Below, piece by piece: positions 50,499 to 59,025 of a DNA stretch of 64,000 nucleotides. The stretch's first letter is position 1; each line of letters starts with the position of its first letter. Below the pieces are notes generated by a model. It saw only the letters and a list, made by a program, of their open reading frames with translations. It ran no database searches and was not told the DNA's origin. This stretch comes from Zobellia uliginosa (GTDB lineage: Bacteria; Bacteroidota; Bacteroidia; Flavobacteriales; Flavobacteriaceae), in NCBI RefSeq assembly GCF_900156625.1, contig NZ_FTOB01000011.1:1-64000 (forward strand), given 5' to 3'. Position numbers and translations under genes: made by a program.

Positions 50499-51227
50499 AT
50501 GAAATATATAATATATGCATGCTTACTACTAACAAGTTTTAATGCTTTTGCATCAGGTAAAAAAAGTATTTCGGCAGATACCACACAAGTAAGCAATGAA
50601 GGTATATTATATAAGGTTTCACAAGAAGGTAATTATGTCTACCTAAACATTAGCACTACTGAAAAAAAGACGGCGATGTCAATAATTAGAACCGGACTTA
50701 CCATTTATTATGACATTAAAGGAAAGAGAAAGAAGGATGTGTACGTAAAGTATCCTTATAGTACGGAGCCAAGACAACCTCGGCAAGGTTCACTAGAAAT
50801 TAAGGATATAAATGCTATAGACTTAAATCATATGATTGAAAAGTTGCCAGCAGTAGCGGAGTATAGCTCTTTTGAAGAAAGACAAGAGTTTAATAAAGAC
50901 TTGAATAGTTTAGACATTACAATTGAAAACAGTTATTCACCTTCAAGTCAATTATTTGAATTTTCCATTAAAATTCCAAAAGCTAAAATAGCCTCTCAAA
51001 AAAACACCGATTTTTCTAAACTATCCATAGGTGTTGTAGCCAATAAAAAGGAAGGAAATATAAATAAGGAAAGAGAGCAAGGACAAGGCCAAAGAATGAG
51101 GAGTGGTGGTGGTCGTAGAGGAAATGGAAATGGACGTGGCGGCGGCGGTATGGGGCGCCAGAATAGACAACGACCAAGTTCGACAGTAGAAAAGACAAGT
51201 GTAAATTTTTGGTTTGAAGCAGAATAA
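50499..51227 (+). CDS. Hypothetical secreted protein with Gly/Arg-rich tail
   Basis: 242 residues, signal peptide MKYIIYACLLLTSFNAFASG. The body (30-185) is a beta-rich domain with no family that I recognise (NYVYLNISTTEKKTAMSIIRTGLTIYYDIKGKRKKDVYVKYP, split here only as a description of its start). Residues about 186-225 are Gly/Arg/Asn-rich (RRGNGNGRGGGGMGRQNRQR), and the protein ends in SVNFWFEAE. The tail is basic and probably disordered; it could bind nucleic acid, polyanionic glycans or be a spacer. No partner gene is adjacent on the same strand. Confidence 0.6.
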   Translation: MKYIIYACLLLTSFNAFASGKKSISADTTQVSNEGILYKVSQEGNYVYLNISTTEKKTAMSIIRTGLTIYYDIKGKRKKDVYVKYPYSTEPRQPRQGSLEIKDINAIDLNHMIEKLPAVAEYSSFEERQEFNKDLNSLDITIENSYSPSSQLFEFSIKIPKAKIASQKNTDFSKLSIGVVANKKEGNINKEREQGQGQRMRSGGGRRGNGNGRGGGGMGRQNRQRPSSTVEKTSVNFWFEAE

Positions 51228-51611
51228 ACCCATAGTTGTCATCTACGTCTAGATGTTCAAGTATTTTTATCATTAGTATCGCCATTCGGGCATTGGCGGA
51301 AAAACAGCTTTTTTATTTTTTATCGTTGGCATTTGGCAAGGGAAAAATGAACGTGCTGTTTTTGCGTGTTGGTTTTTTTTAGTTCTGATTTAGACGATTT
51401 CCTGTATTGTGCACAACAACGGTTTACATATATAAAGTACGATTCTTAAAATACATAGATTTTTCTAGGGGGGATTGTTTTTTTTTAATAGGGGAGAACT
51501 CAAACATAGCCGTATATTGAGTGTTTTTAAAGCTTTCGCTTTTAGCGAAGGCTAGATTTTTTACACCTTGTACTGAAGACTTCAAAAAAAGAATTTGTTC
51601 TACCTCGGTTG
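51228..51611. other. Convergent spacer with boundary-type motif
   Basis: Gene-free 384 bases between convergent genes. GCACAACAACGGTTTACATA at 51411-51430 is of the ACAACGGTTT type often seen at gene borders in accessory regions of Bacteroidota, and is similar to a motif near 59121. A minus-strand reading frame of 70 codons here overlaps the next gene and was judged not real. Confidence 0.3.
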
Positions 51612-52184
51612 TTAGTTGCCAAAAGTTTTTGTCCATCCAATTCCAATCTGATATCCAGATTGAGCTTTGTCCTTTATAAAAGGTAGAAATGTAGTGAATC
51701 CAATTTTATTGGAATTATTAATCTTATATTTTGGCGAAAAAGAAAAGCCATAATTAAAGAAAAATTCTTTATTAGAATAATCTTCTTCAAAACCTATTCT
51801 TTCATTTACCAAATTACCTTTTGTATAGGCATAACTTAAACCAACAGGCAGTTCAAAATTTAATTGGACTTTTTTGAAATTTAACGAATATCCAAAGTTC
51901 ACAGTTGGTATTAAGCGCATATCAATATCATCTACTAAATAGGCATCTGGTTCTGATTCTCCTTTAAAATCGAAATAGGCGGCTAGGTTAAAAGAAATCG
52001 TAAAATGATTTGTTTTATTAGATAGCGGTACGATCAATTTGCTGTAGCCACCGTAATATAATGATTCATCACCTGCTCCCAATACACCTATTTCTAAAGA
52101 GTTTTTATTGGTTTTTTGAGCGTATAAGGTATTACTTATAGAAAACAAACCTATAATTGTAATTATTCTAATTACTGAATACAT
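51612..52184 (-). CDS. Outer-membrane beta-barrel-like hypothetical protein
   Basis: 190 residues with a signal peptide (MYSVIRIITIIGLFSISNTLYAQ). The rest has alternating hydrophobic/polar strands with aromatic ends (YGGYSKLIVPLSNKTNHFTISFNLAAYF; VNFGYSLNFKKVQLNFELPVG) and ends in the short strand GIGWTKTFGN, suggesting a small eight-stranded outer-membrane barrel. No named family was recognised. Its start overlaps the end of the upstream esterase gene by 17 bases, so the two are translationally coupled and may act together. Confidence 0.6.
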   Translation of the reverse strand: MYSVIRIITIIGLFSISNTLYAQKTNKNSLEIGVLGAGDESLYYGGYSKLIVPLSNKTNHFTISFNLAAYFDFKGESEPDAYLVDDIDMRLIPTVNFGYSLNFKKVQLNFELPVGLSYAYTKGNLVNERIGFEEDYSNKEFFFNYGFSFSPKYKINNSNKIGFTTFLPFIKDKAQSGYQIGIGWTKTFGN

Positions 52185-52959
52185 AGTCTAATCCTTTTTT
52201 AAATATTGTATGGGCAGAACCTGTATGTCCGCTCTTTTCTATTAATTCATTTTTGTGCTTAAAATTTCGATAGTTTCTATTGTCTATACGTTCATTCATT
52301 TCCTTAAAGGACGCGAGCATAACCCCTCCTTCTAAAGTTCCCATTCCATTATAAAATGTTACGTCTAAGTCATTGTTTTCATTAGCATAATTCTGTTCAT
52401 ATTCGAATATAACACCCGAATCGTACCAGTATGATGTGCCACTTGCTATAAATTTATCGAAAGGGTTATCTTGCCTATTCTGTGCCATAATATACTGTGT
52501 GAACAACCCACCAAAAGAATGACCAATTAGTGTTTTATTATTTAATGGGTCTACACTGTATCTAGATTCAAGTTCAGGTATCAGTTCTTCTTTAATAAAC
52601 CGATAAAAATTATTGGCCCCTCCGGTACCATGTTCATAAGATGTTGGCGTATAATCTCGATTCCTATTTTTATTGTTTCCAATAGATATTAAAATAGAAG
52701 GGGGCATACTTCCGTTCTGGGTTTTATCGGAGATTAGACTTGCTATAGTATTGAATCTAGTATCGCCATCTAAACCGATGATCAATTGGTTATAAGAATT
52801 ATGGGAATAATTTTCGGGTAAATAAACATAGATAGGATAGCTATCGTCAATAATGTTTGATTGTAGTATAAATTCTTCGGTAACTCCTATAATGTCTAAA
52901 CTCGCATCGTTGGAGCAACTTAAAAGTAAAGTTAAAAGCAAAGGGTAGATAGATTTCAT
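52168..52959 (-). CDS. Esterase-D-like alpha/beta hydrolase lipoprotein
   Basis: 263-residue lipoprotein (C15, LLLSCSND) of the esterase D/enterochelin esterase-like group. Nucleophile S148 is in the elbow LIGHSFGGLFTQ; the acid and His are likely in the C-terminal ELIEKSGHTGSAHTIFK. Related proteins hydrolyse siderophore esters, acyl or feruloyl esters. It overlaps the downstream barrel-like gene by 17 bases. The Crp-family regulator lies 69 bases upstream on the same strand and could control both genes. Confidence 0.85.
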   Translation of the reverse strand: MKSIYPLLLTLLLSCSNDASLDIIGVTEEFILQSNIIDDSYPIYVYLPENYSHNSYNQLIIGLDGDTRFNTIASLISDKTQNGSMPPSILISIGNNKNRNRDYTPTSYEHGTGGANNFYRFIKEELIPELESRYSVDPLNNKTLIGHSFGGLFTQYIMAQNRQDNPFDKFIASGTSYWYDSGVIFEYEQNYANENNDLDVTFYNGMGTLEGGVMLASFKEMNERIDNRNYRNFKHKNELIEKSGHTGSAHTIFKKGLDYVFSN

Positions 52960-53028
52960 GGGCTAAAATTTGCTACAAAGATGCAACAGCTTTGAGCCAT
53001 AAAACTTATTTCAAATCAATAAATGATT

Positions 53029-53634
53029 TTATTTTCTAAGATATTCCTTTTTTACCCTACTGTAAGTTTCGGGCGACATGCCTAGGTAATTTGCAATTAG
53101 TTTTTGAGGTATCTCTTCTATGAACAGTTTTGATTTATCAATTGTTTGCAGAAACAATTCATACTTTTTGCAGGCATCTTTGTGTTGCAAGATTAAAGAC
53201 CTTTTTTCGCGTTCTAGATGTACTTGTTCAAACAGCTTGGTGTAGATATAACAAAAAGGTTGGCTTTTTAAAAGTAGTTTTTCAATATCATCTTTTTTAA
53301 AATATAGAATTTCTACATCAGTAATTGCTTGTTGGATTTGATTTGAAGGCGAGTTTTCCATATAACTGGTGAAATTGTTAAAACTCATACCTGACAAGGA
53401 AAAATCGATAGTAAACAATTCTTCTTCAATTATTACATATTGATGAATAAAGCCTTTAATTAGTAAACTGGTTTTTGTTTCAACTTGACCAATATTTAAA
53501 ATAATCTCTCCCTTTTTGTATTTTTTCTTTTTTAAAATTTCGGCTATGGGCTTAAATTCCAAGGCGGTAAGTGGGTAGACGGTATTTAGAAAATTATATA
53601 AAATATTTTCTTCTTTTGAGAAAGCTTTATTCAT
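53029..53634 (-). CDS. Crp/Fnr-family cyclic-nucleotide-binding-type regulator
   Basis: 201 residues. N-terminal double-stranded beta-helix (KYKKGEIILNIGQVETKTSLLIKGFIHQYVIIEEELF), dimerisation helix (about 120-150), and a short C-terminal helix-turn-helix (IPQKLIANYLGMSPETYSRVKKEYLRK). The Gly-Glu/Arg-Ser-Ala signature that binds cAMP is not obvious, so the ligand is unknown. This type is common in Flavobacteriia. It lies on the same strand as the esterase and barrel-like genes and may regulate them. No operator was identified. Confidence 0.88.
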   Translation of the reverse strand: MNKAFSKEENILYNFLNTVYPLTALEFKPIAEILKKKKYKKGEIILNIGQVETKTSLLIKGFIHQYVIIEEELFTIDFSLSGMSFNNFTSYMENSPSNQIQQAITDVEILYFKKDDIEKLLLKSQPFCYIYTKLFEQVHLEREKRSLILQHKDACKKYELFLQTIDKSKLFIEEIPQKLIANYLGMSPETYSRVKKEYLRK

Positions 53635-54130
53635 TTGTAGGTAAGTTGATTTTTATTTTTTGCTAACGGCTCGGCTCGAATGTTTGTCTCTTAGTTGAAG
53701 CTAAGATATTTAGAATAATCCATTGGTTTAAAAGTAATGATGATTTTGTGGTAGGGCTGTAGCCTTCCCTAAAAATGTAGCCTTCAAAACGGTAAAGGCA
53801 AAAGAGTCGCCGGTGATAAGGATGGCGCCGATAGCCCATGGTTCTTGGCGATGGGCACCGTGGGGCGGAACACGCGTTATATGGCCTTGGGATTGTCCTT
53901 GCTGCAACGCGCAATGCTATTGCTTAGGTTGCTTAAGAACCACATGGGTTCGATGCTGCGGCCCACTCGAGTTCCAATTGTCTAGAAGAGCGTGTCCGGT
54001 ATATATAAGCACAGATACAGGGCTTCAAAAGTAAATTCAAGAGATTTGGCGAACATCGGAAACAGGCCTGAGCCATTAAATTTGGCACTTTATGATCTAT
54101 TTGCAATACCTATTGCAACCGACACCATTG
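53635..54130. other. Spacer with a GC-rich orphan patch (about 53790-53990)
   Basis: 496 bases without a recognisable gene. GCTAACGGCTCGG at 53662 is a boundary-type motif. From about 53790 to 53990 the GC content is distinctly above the surroundings (CGCCGGTGATAAGGATGGCG, GGCACCGTGGGGCGGAACAC) and short open frames exist in both directions, but none matches a family known to me. It may be a decayed foreign gene or mobile element fragment. Confidence 0.4.
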
Positions 54131-55186
54131 TTAGCCATTGGCTTTCCACGCTTGTTTTAGTATGTTTTTCAATAAATCTATATAATTCCAACCGATTTTT
54201 CTCGAGGCCAACAAGGTCAGACTATCTTGGTTTAACCTATTCGGTCGCGATGGTCCGGTCATATTAGGTTTCATATTTAGGTCGAACAAAAAGTAATTTC
54301 CATTCTCGCCTGCACGACAATCTATTCGTATCGGTGCTTTGATATTCAGTAATTCGCCCGCTCTTACGCAATGACCATAAACCTCAATGATTTTTTTTGA
54401 CTTTAGTTCATCGTTTTCAAGTACTGAACTGTTTTTCATTACTGCTACTAGTCCGTTATAGGGTGCTATTCCATTTTCGTGGTTAAATCTTTTGACGGCA
54501 GGAAGGCACCAAGGTTTTTCATAAGTCCTTTCTTGGTTATTTATCAGATAATTACCGGGGGGCATTACGGTGACCGTTATTTCTTGACCGTTTAAAAATT
54601 GCTCGACATAAACACTTTGACCATATTCTTTACTAGAGAATATGTGGTTTAGTTTATTATCCAGTTCTTTACGGTTATGTACCAATGAAACACCTTGACT
54701 GCCTCGTCCCCTTATTGGCTTGACGACCAGCGGAAAATCAATATCCAATGAGTAGTCGTTCAAATTTTCGATTGAAATCAATCTAGTTTTGGGGATAGGG
54801 ATTTCGTTTTTTCTCAATAGTTCATTTGTGACATATTTGTCATCATAGATATCCACCTGATTCGGTAGTTGTCCGATAAATTGAATATCTCGATCAAAGA
54901 AGTTCTCTATTTCGTGGTTTTTGTATAAAACTGTATTTAACCAAAGGGTATTTGCTCCCTTGTCCAATGCTTTTTGAATTCCTTGCTTTGTGTCTGGGAA
55001 GACCCAATCCAAATGAGTTTCGATATTAGGATTATCGACTGGGGTAACTATTTGAATATTGTTCTTTTTTAATTCGCAAGCGATGTCTGCCCCACTATCG
55101 GAATATCCGCCTGGTTTCATTGGTTTCTGAACACCACCTGTAATTGGTGGAAGTTTTGCTTGATAGAGGATGGCTATTTTTTGCAC
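54131..55186 (-). CDS. ATP-grasp enzyme, D-Ala-D-Ala-ligase-like
   Basis: 351-residue ATP-grasp ligase. N-terminal preATP-grasp domain (MQKIAILYQAKLPPITGGVQ ... NPNIETHLDWVFPD), ATP-binding loop PLVVKPIRGRGSQGVSLV near residue 145, and metal-binding C-terminal part APIRIDCRAGENGNYFLFDLNMKPNMTGPSRPNR. These are the features of the DdlA/CarB-like carboxylate-amine ligases, but this is not a housekeeping Ddl: it sits alone in an accessory region. It may ligate an amino acid to a small acid in a secondary pathway. Substrates cannot be inferred. Confidence 0.82.
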   Translation of the reverse strand: MQKIAILYQAKLPPITGGVQKPMKPGGYSDSGADIACELKKNNIQIVTPVDNPNIETHLDWVFPDTKQGIQKALDKGANTLWLNTVLYKNHEIENFFDRDIQFIGQLPNQVDIYDDKYVTNELLRKNEIPIPKTRLISIENLNDYSLDIDFPLVVKPIRGRGSQGVSLVHNRKELDNKLNHIFSSKEYGQSVYVEQFLNGQEITVTVMPPGNYLINNQERTYEKPWCLPAVKRFNHENGIAPYNGLVAVMKNSSVLENDELKSKKIIEVYGHCVRAGELLNIKAPIRIDCRAGENGNYFLFDLNMKPNMTGPSRPNRLNQDSLTLLASRKIGWNYIDLLKNILKQAWKANG

Positions 55187-55290
55187 GATATTTTTTCAGC
55201 TTGTAGTTAAGGTCAGTTTGTTTAAAACCGCCTTTAATTTTAAATAAATTTACATAAATTCTGATATAAGGGTGTAGCCTTTAAAAAACA

Positions 55291-55575
55291 GTACGAGGAT
55301 TTTCCAGCGGAAAATCAGAGATAGTAAACTTGCAACGACTTTTGATAAAGCCTAAAATAGAGTAATTACTTTTATACATTGTGCCTGTTGCACGAATTGA
55401 CGAAAAAACAACATAGGAGCAAGGCAATCTTAACGTTACATCCTTAATTTTAGGTATGCCGGAAAAAAGGAGTATCAAGAAAAACGGTCCGTGAATTTGT
55501 AATGAGCCATCGCCTACAACCTAAAAACCACGAAATTTACAACTTCCAGACCGGCATAAAAAAGGCCCCATAAGT
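55291..55575 (+). mobile_element. Internally deleted relic of an IS1182-family element (copy 1)
   Basis: Begins at GTACGAGGATTTTCCA and shares roughly 170 bases of leader with the copy at 62820. The transposase start ATG is at 55456 (MPEKKEYQEKRSVNL then stop), matching the MQGKKDYQEK start typical of IS1182 transposases. It then jumps to a C-terminal piece (AYNLK...), so nearly the whole catalytic region is missing. The element cannot encode a transposase but could in principle be mobilised by one. Confidence 0.7.
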
Positions 55576-55622
55576 AGGCTTATATCAATAGCTGTCGTAG
55601 TAATTAAAGGCTTGCGCAAGGG

Positions 55623-56057
55623 TTACCGGTGTTCTAGCCAGTTATTTTTCTTGTAATTTTCTACTATAACTTCAATAAACTTTTCTTTGTTACTTCTTAT
55701 CATATCTAGTTGTTCCCCTGCGTATAAATCTGAATGAAATTCCCGTAGATGATTATCGCTCCAAATTGATAGTTCTACGATCAATGGCGCTAGTGCAAGT
55801 CCCTTTTCGGTTAAGGTATATATGTTCGTTTTTTTGTTTTCAGGAAGTTTTCCCTTTATTAAAATTTTAAATTCTTCGAGCATTTTTAATCGCGATGACA
55901 AGATATTTGTTGCGATAGCTTCTTCACTCTCAATAAAATCTTTAAATGTTTTTTTCTCTTCGGTCAACATTTGTTTAATAATTACTAAAGACCATTTATC
56001 TCCAATGATATCAATGGCACTGGTAATTGGGCAGTTGCATCTAAATTTATGTTCCAT
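55623..56057 (-). CDS. HxlR-family winged-helix regulator
   Basis: 144 residues, HxlR family: CPITSAIDIIGDKWSLVIIKQML is the family signature, with C10 the candidate redox- or aldehyde-sensing Cys, followed by the winged helix (FKDFIESEEAIATNILSSRLKMLEEFKILIKGK) and the extended C-terminal dimerisation helix. Divergent from the reductase operon at 56185, with a promoter containing a perfect inverted repeat between them, so it almost certainly regulates that operon and itself, probably in response to reactive electrophiles. Confidence 0.93.
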   Translation of the reverse strand: MEHKFRCNCPITSAIDIIGDKWSLVIIKQMLTEEKKTFKDFIESEEAIATNILSSRLKMLEEFKILIKGKLPENKKTNIYTLTEKGLALAPLIVELSIWSDNHLREFHSDLYAGEQLDMIRSNKEKFIEVIVENYKKNNWLEHR

Positions 56058-56101
56058 GGGGTATTACCTTATCGTCATCGTGTAAAAATACGTTTTTTTA
56101 T

Positions 56102-56159
56102 TTATTACTTGCAAAATAAAAGTAATAACTTATCTTTGCTTGCAATTAGCAAGTAATAA
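56102..56159 (+). promoter_or_regulatory. Promoter and HxlR operator of the reductase operon
   Basis: A Bacteroidota-type promoter: TTG at 56109-56111 (-33) and a perfect TAnnTTTG box, TATCTTTG at 56131-56138 (-7), with 19 bases between. A perfect 11-base inverted repeat, TTATTACTTGC (56102-56112) and GCAAGTAATAA (56149-56159), overlaps the -33 element and follows the -7 element; a further half-site AAGTAATAA lies at 56120-56128. The start codon is at 56185. Binding of a dimeric HxlR here would block RNA polymerase. Confidence 0.82.
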
Positions 56160-56184
56160 TTTGGTGTAAATAAAATATAATAAA

Positions 56185-57195
56185 ATGAAAAAAGTATTGG
56201 TAACTGGAGTTTCAGGATATGTTGGTCTGCACGCTGCAGTGGAACTGTTGAAAAATGGTTATGCAGTTAAAGGTTCAGTTAGAAACTTATCTAAAACAGA
56301 GCAATTAACAAGGGCAATTCGAAAAGAAGTTAAACCTAATGGTAATTTAGAGTTTTGTGAACTTAACCTTTTAAAAGATGAAGGTTGGATGGAAGCAATG
56401 CAGGATTGTGACTATGTTCTACATATTGCCTCGCCTTATGTGGCAAGTGAACCCAAAGATGAAAATGAGATTATAAAACCTGCTATTGAAGGTACACAAC
56501 GTGCGCTGGAATTTGCTAAAAATGCAGGTGTGAAGAGAGTTGTGTTAACATCATCGATGGTAGCTATGTTCGGTGATGCGGACAAGTCATTGAACATTGG
56601 GCAGGATACTTGGACTAATCCGAATGCTAAAAATATGTCCGCCTATGTAAAAAGTAAGACCCTTGCAGAAAAGAGTGCCTGGGATTTTATTGAAACTCAA
56701 AAAGGTGATAATAAGTTGGAATTGGTCGTTATTAATCCAGGTCCGATTTGGGGCCCGACCTTGTCAGATAAACTCTCTGGTGAATCAATGAATATTGTTA
56801 AAGATATGATATCTGGTAAAATGCCAATGCTTGCCAAAGTGCGCATTAATATGTCAGATGTAAGGGATATTGCCAGTATTCACGTTAAGGCTTTGGAAAA
56901 TGAGAAAGCTAATGGACAACGATTTGTTGTGGCAACCGAAAATCCATATTCATTTAAAGAAATGGCCCAAATTCTAAAATCAAATGGAAATGAAAAAGTT
57001 AGTACACTCGAAGGTCCAAATTTCCTGCTAAAATTCATGTCTAAGTTTAACAGTGATTTAAAAGGAATGAAGCCTTTTATTGGAAACACCTATGATGCTG
57101 ACGTCAGTAATACCATGAACACCTTTAATTGGAAGCCTATTTCCTTTGAGAAATCCATTTTAGACACGGCTCAATGCGTAAAAGCATTGATTTAA
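56185..57195 (+). CDS. NAD-dependent epimerase/dihydroflavonol-4-reductase-like SDR
   Basis: Extended short-chain dehydrogenase, 336 residues. Rossmann motif VTGVSGYVGLHAA, followed by YVLHIASPY, VVLTSSMVAMFG, the catalytic Tyr-x-x-x-Lys in MSAYVKSKTLAE, and NPGPIWGP after it. Members reduce aldehydes or ketones (dihydroflavonol reductase, methylglyoxal or cinnamaldehyde-type reductases). First gene of the HxlR-controlled operon, 25 bases before the NmrA-like gene. Fits electrophile or carbonyl detoxification. Confidence 0.88.
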   Translation: MKKVLVTGVSGYVGLHAAVELLKNGYAVKGSVRNLSKTEQLTRAIRKEVKPNGNLEFCELNLLKDEGWMEAMQDCDYVLHIASPYVASEPKDENEIIKPAIEGTQRALEFAKNAGVKRVVLTSSMVAMFGDADKSLNIGQDTWTNPNAKNMSAYVKSKTLAEKSAWDFIETQKGDNKLELVVINPGPIWGPTLSDKLSGESMNIVKDMISGKMPMLAKVRINMSDVRDIASIHVKALENEKANGQRFVVATENPYSFKEMAQILKSNGNEKVSTLEGPNFLLKFMSKFNSDLKGMKPFIGNTYDADVSNTMNTFNWKPISFEKSILDTAQCVKALI

Positions 57196-57220
57196 TTTAT
57201 AACAAAAACAATTGTAGAAT

Positions 57221-58096
57221 ATGAATATTCTAATATTAGGGGCTACAGGTAATACTGGCTCAATAATCGTAAACCAATTAAAGAAAAAGCAGGCGAATTT
57301 TGGTGTTATGGTTACCCGGTATAAAGACGCTGAGAAACTAGAATTACAAGAGAAGCAGATCCGTATTGGAAATTTTGATGATGTAGCATCATTAGTCGAA
57401 GCTTTTGAAGGCGTGAATAGAATTTACGTATTGACACCAATACATGCCAAGGCTAGAGATTGGGTGAAAAATATCATTGTGGCGGCAAAAACGGCAAATG
57501 TTAAGCACCTGGTAAAACAATCTGGTTTAAAAGCAAGTAAAGATGCCACTTCAGAAGTTATTAGGGAACATGCTATTACAGATGGGTTAATTAAAGAATC
57601 AGGTATAGATTATACTTTAATTCAACCGAATACCTTTTTTCAGAATTTTTATGCTAACCTAGCAAGCATTAATGCAGAAGGTCGTTTTTATTCATCTCTT
57701 GGTGAGACCGCAGTAAGTTTGGTTGATATTAACGATGTGGCAGGCGTTGCGGTTGCTGCCTTAACAGAGGATGGACACGTAGGGAAAACACACCTTATTA
57801 CAGGTCCTGAGTCACTTACTTCTTCCCAACAAGCTAAGATATTAAGTGAAGCCATTGGTAAAGAGATTTCTTATATAGACCTGCCTGAACAGGCCTTGAT
57901 AGGAGGATTAAAGGAAGCTGGCTTCGGAGATTGGCTTTCTGAAAAGTTAGGGGAAATGATTACATGGTTCACTGAAGGAGACTATGGTTTTACGACGCAT
58001 ACTGTTGAAGAAGTTTTAGGTCGTAAACCTCGCTCTTTTGCTGATTTTGCAGATGAACTCGCGCTTTCTATCGACAAGACAAAAAAACAATACTAA
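57221..58096 (+). CDS. NmrA/QOR2-like NAD(P)-binding oxidoreductase
   Basis: 291 residues, atypical SDR of the NmrA group. Dinucleotide motif ILILGATGNTGSIIV at the N-terminus; no Tyr-x-x-x-Lys is seen, as usual for NmrA-like proteins that act as redox sensors or quinone reductases (QorB type). ALTEDGHVGKTHLITGPESL is typical of the QorB-like branch. Second gene of the operon, 5 bases before the dehalogenase-like gene. QorB genes are frequently paired with HxlR (QorR-type) regulators, which supports a quinone/electrophile stress role. Confidence 0.87.
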   Translation: MNILILGATGNTGSIIVNQLKKKQANFGVMVTRYKDAEKLELQEKQIRIGNFDDVASLVEAFEGVNRIYVLTPIHAKARDWVKNIIVAAKTANVKHLVKQSGLKASKDATSEVIREHAITDGLIKESGIDYTLIQPNTFFQNFYANLASINAEGRFYSSLGETAVSLVDINDVAGVAVAALTEDGHVGKTHLITGPESLTSSQQAKILSEAIGKEISYIDLPEQALIGGLKEAGFGDWLSEKLGEMITWFTEGDYGFTTHTVEEVLGRKPRSFADFADELALSIDKTKKQY

Positions 58097-58101
58097 AAGA
58101 A

Positions 58102-59025
58102 ATGATTTATAATATACAAGCCGACCCAGTATTGGCAAATGCAGATCCTTTAAATAAGAAACAAAGACCATTTGTTGTAGATAAGGAAGAATATCCTTTT
58201 AAAAGCCATTGGTATGAGCGCAATGGAGTTTCTATGCATTATGTTGATGAAGGAACAGGGATTCCGATAGTCTTAACACACGGAAATCCAGATTGGTCAT
58301 TTTTAAACAGGAATATTATTAAGGATATGTCTAAGGAAGCACGTGTCATTGCCTATGATTTACCGGGATTTGGCTTTTCGGACACGCCTCGGAATTTTGA
58401 ATTTACGCCACAGGAACATATGGTGTGGGTTGAATCCCTAATTTTCGAACATTTAAAGTTAGGGAAATTCATTTTAGTGGTTCAAGATTGGGGAGGACCA
58501 ATAGGTCTGCATATAGCAACCAAGCATCCAAATAGTATTTATGGCCTAGTTATTAGTAATACTTGGGCGTGGAAACCAGAAGGTAATTTAAGGAACTTCT
58601 CTTTGATGATGGCTGTGCCAGAAATGCAGAGTAAAATAATGGAAGAAAACTTTTTCGCTGATGAACTTCTATCGGGAAACATCAATAGGGTTTCTGGAAA
58701 CAATAAGGCCATTACGGACGCTTATGCCCATGCTTTTCCAACAACAGAATCCCGCAAGGGAACTGCTGTTTTCCCGGAACAAATTGTAAAAGCAGAAGAT
58801 TGGGTACAAAAAATTGAGGGGAAATTGAATACATTGGCAGATAAACCTGTACATTTTGTCTTCGGATTAAAGGATACAGCGGTAACTACCATAGACTTTG
58901 AAAGATGGCAAAAACATTTTCCTAAAGGAGATGTTATTTTATTGCAAGAAGCTGGTCATTTCACGCAAGAAGATAGTCCAGAAAGTTTTGGTTTTATGTT
59001 ACGTAAGATTTTAAAGCAGATTTAG
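58102..59025 (+). CDS. Haloalkane-dehalogenase-like alpha/beta hydrolase
   Basis: 307 residues, alpha/beta hydrolase. Oxyanion/halide motif HGNPDWSFLNRN starting at H60; nucleophile D129 followed by W130 in VVQDWGGPIGL, which is the haloalkane dehalogenase pattern (Asp-Trp), not the Ser of esterases; catalytic acid in FVFGLKDTAV; catalytic H286 in EAGHFTQED. Halide-binding partners would be W130 and either N62 or a cap-domain Trp (SNTWAWKP). Third gene of the HxlR-controlled operon. Substrates may be halogenated or epoxide metabolites, plausible in an algal environment, but this is inference. Confidence 0.87.
   Translation: MIYNIQADPVLANADPLNKKQRPFVVDKEEYPFKSHWYERNGVSMHYVDEGTGIPIVLTHGNPDWSFLNRNIIKDMSKEARVIAYDLPGFGFSDTPRNFEFTPQEHMVWVESLIFEHLKLGKFILVVQDWGGPIGLHIATKHPNSIYGLVISNTWAWKPEGNLRNFSLMMAVPEMQSKIMEENFFADELLSGNINRVSGNNKAITDAYAHAFPTTESRKGTAVFPEQIVKAEDWVQKIEGKLNTLADKPVHFVFGLKDTAVTTIDFERWQKHFPKGDVILLQEAGHFTQEDSPESFGFMLRKILKQI

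Noticed and set aside
51424-51636. 70-codon minus-strand frame after the barrel-like gene
   Set aside because: It overlaps the real gene end, has no family features and fits decayed DNA.
55281-55478. 65-codon minus-strand frame MILLFSGIPKIKDVTLRLPC...
   Set aside because: It is antisense to the leader of IS1182 relic copy 1 and a similar frame exists antisense to copy 2, so it is a by-product of the repeated element.
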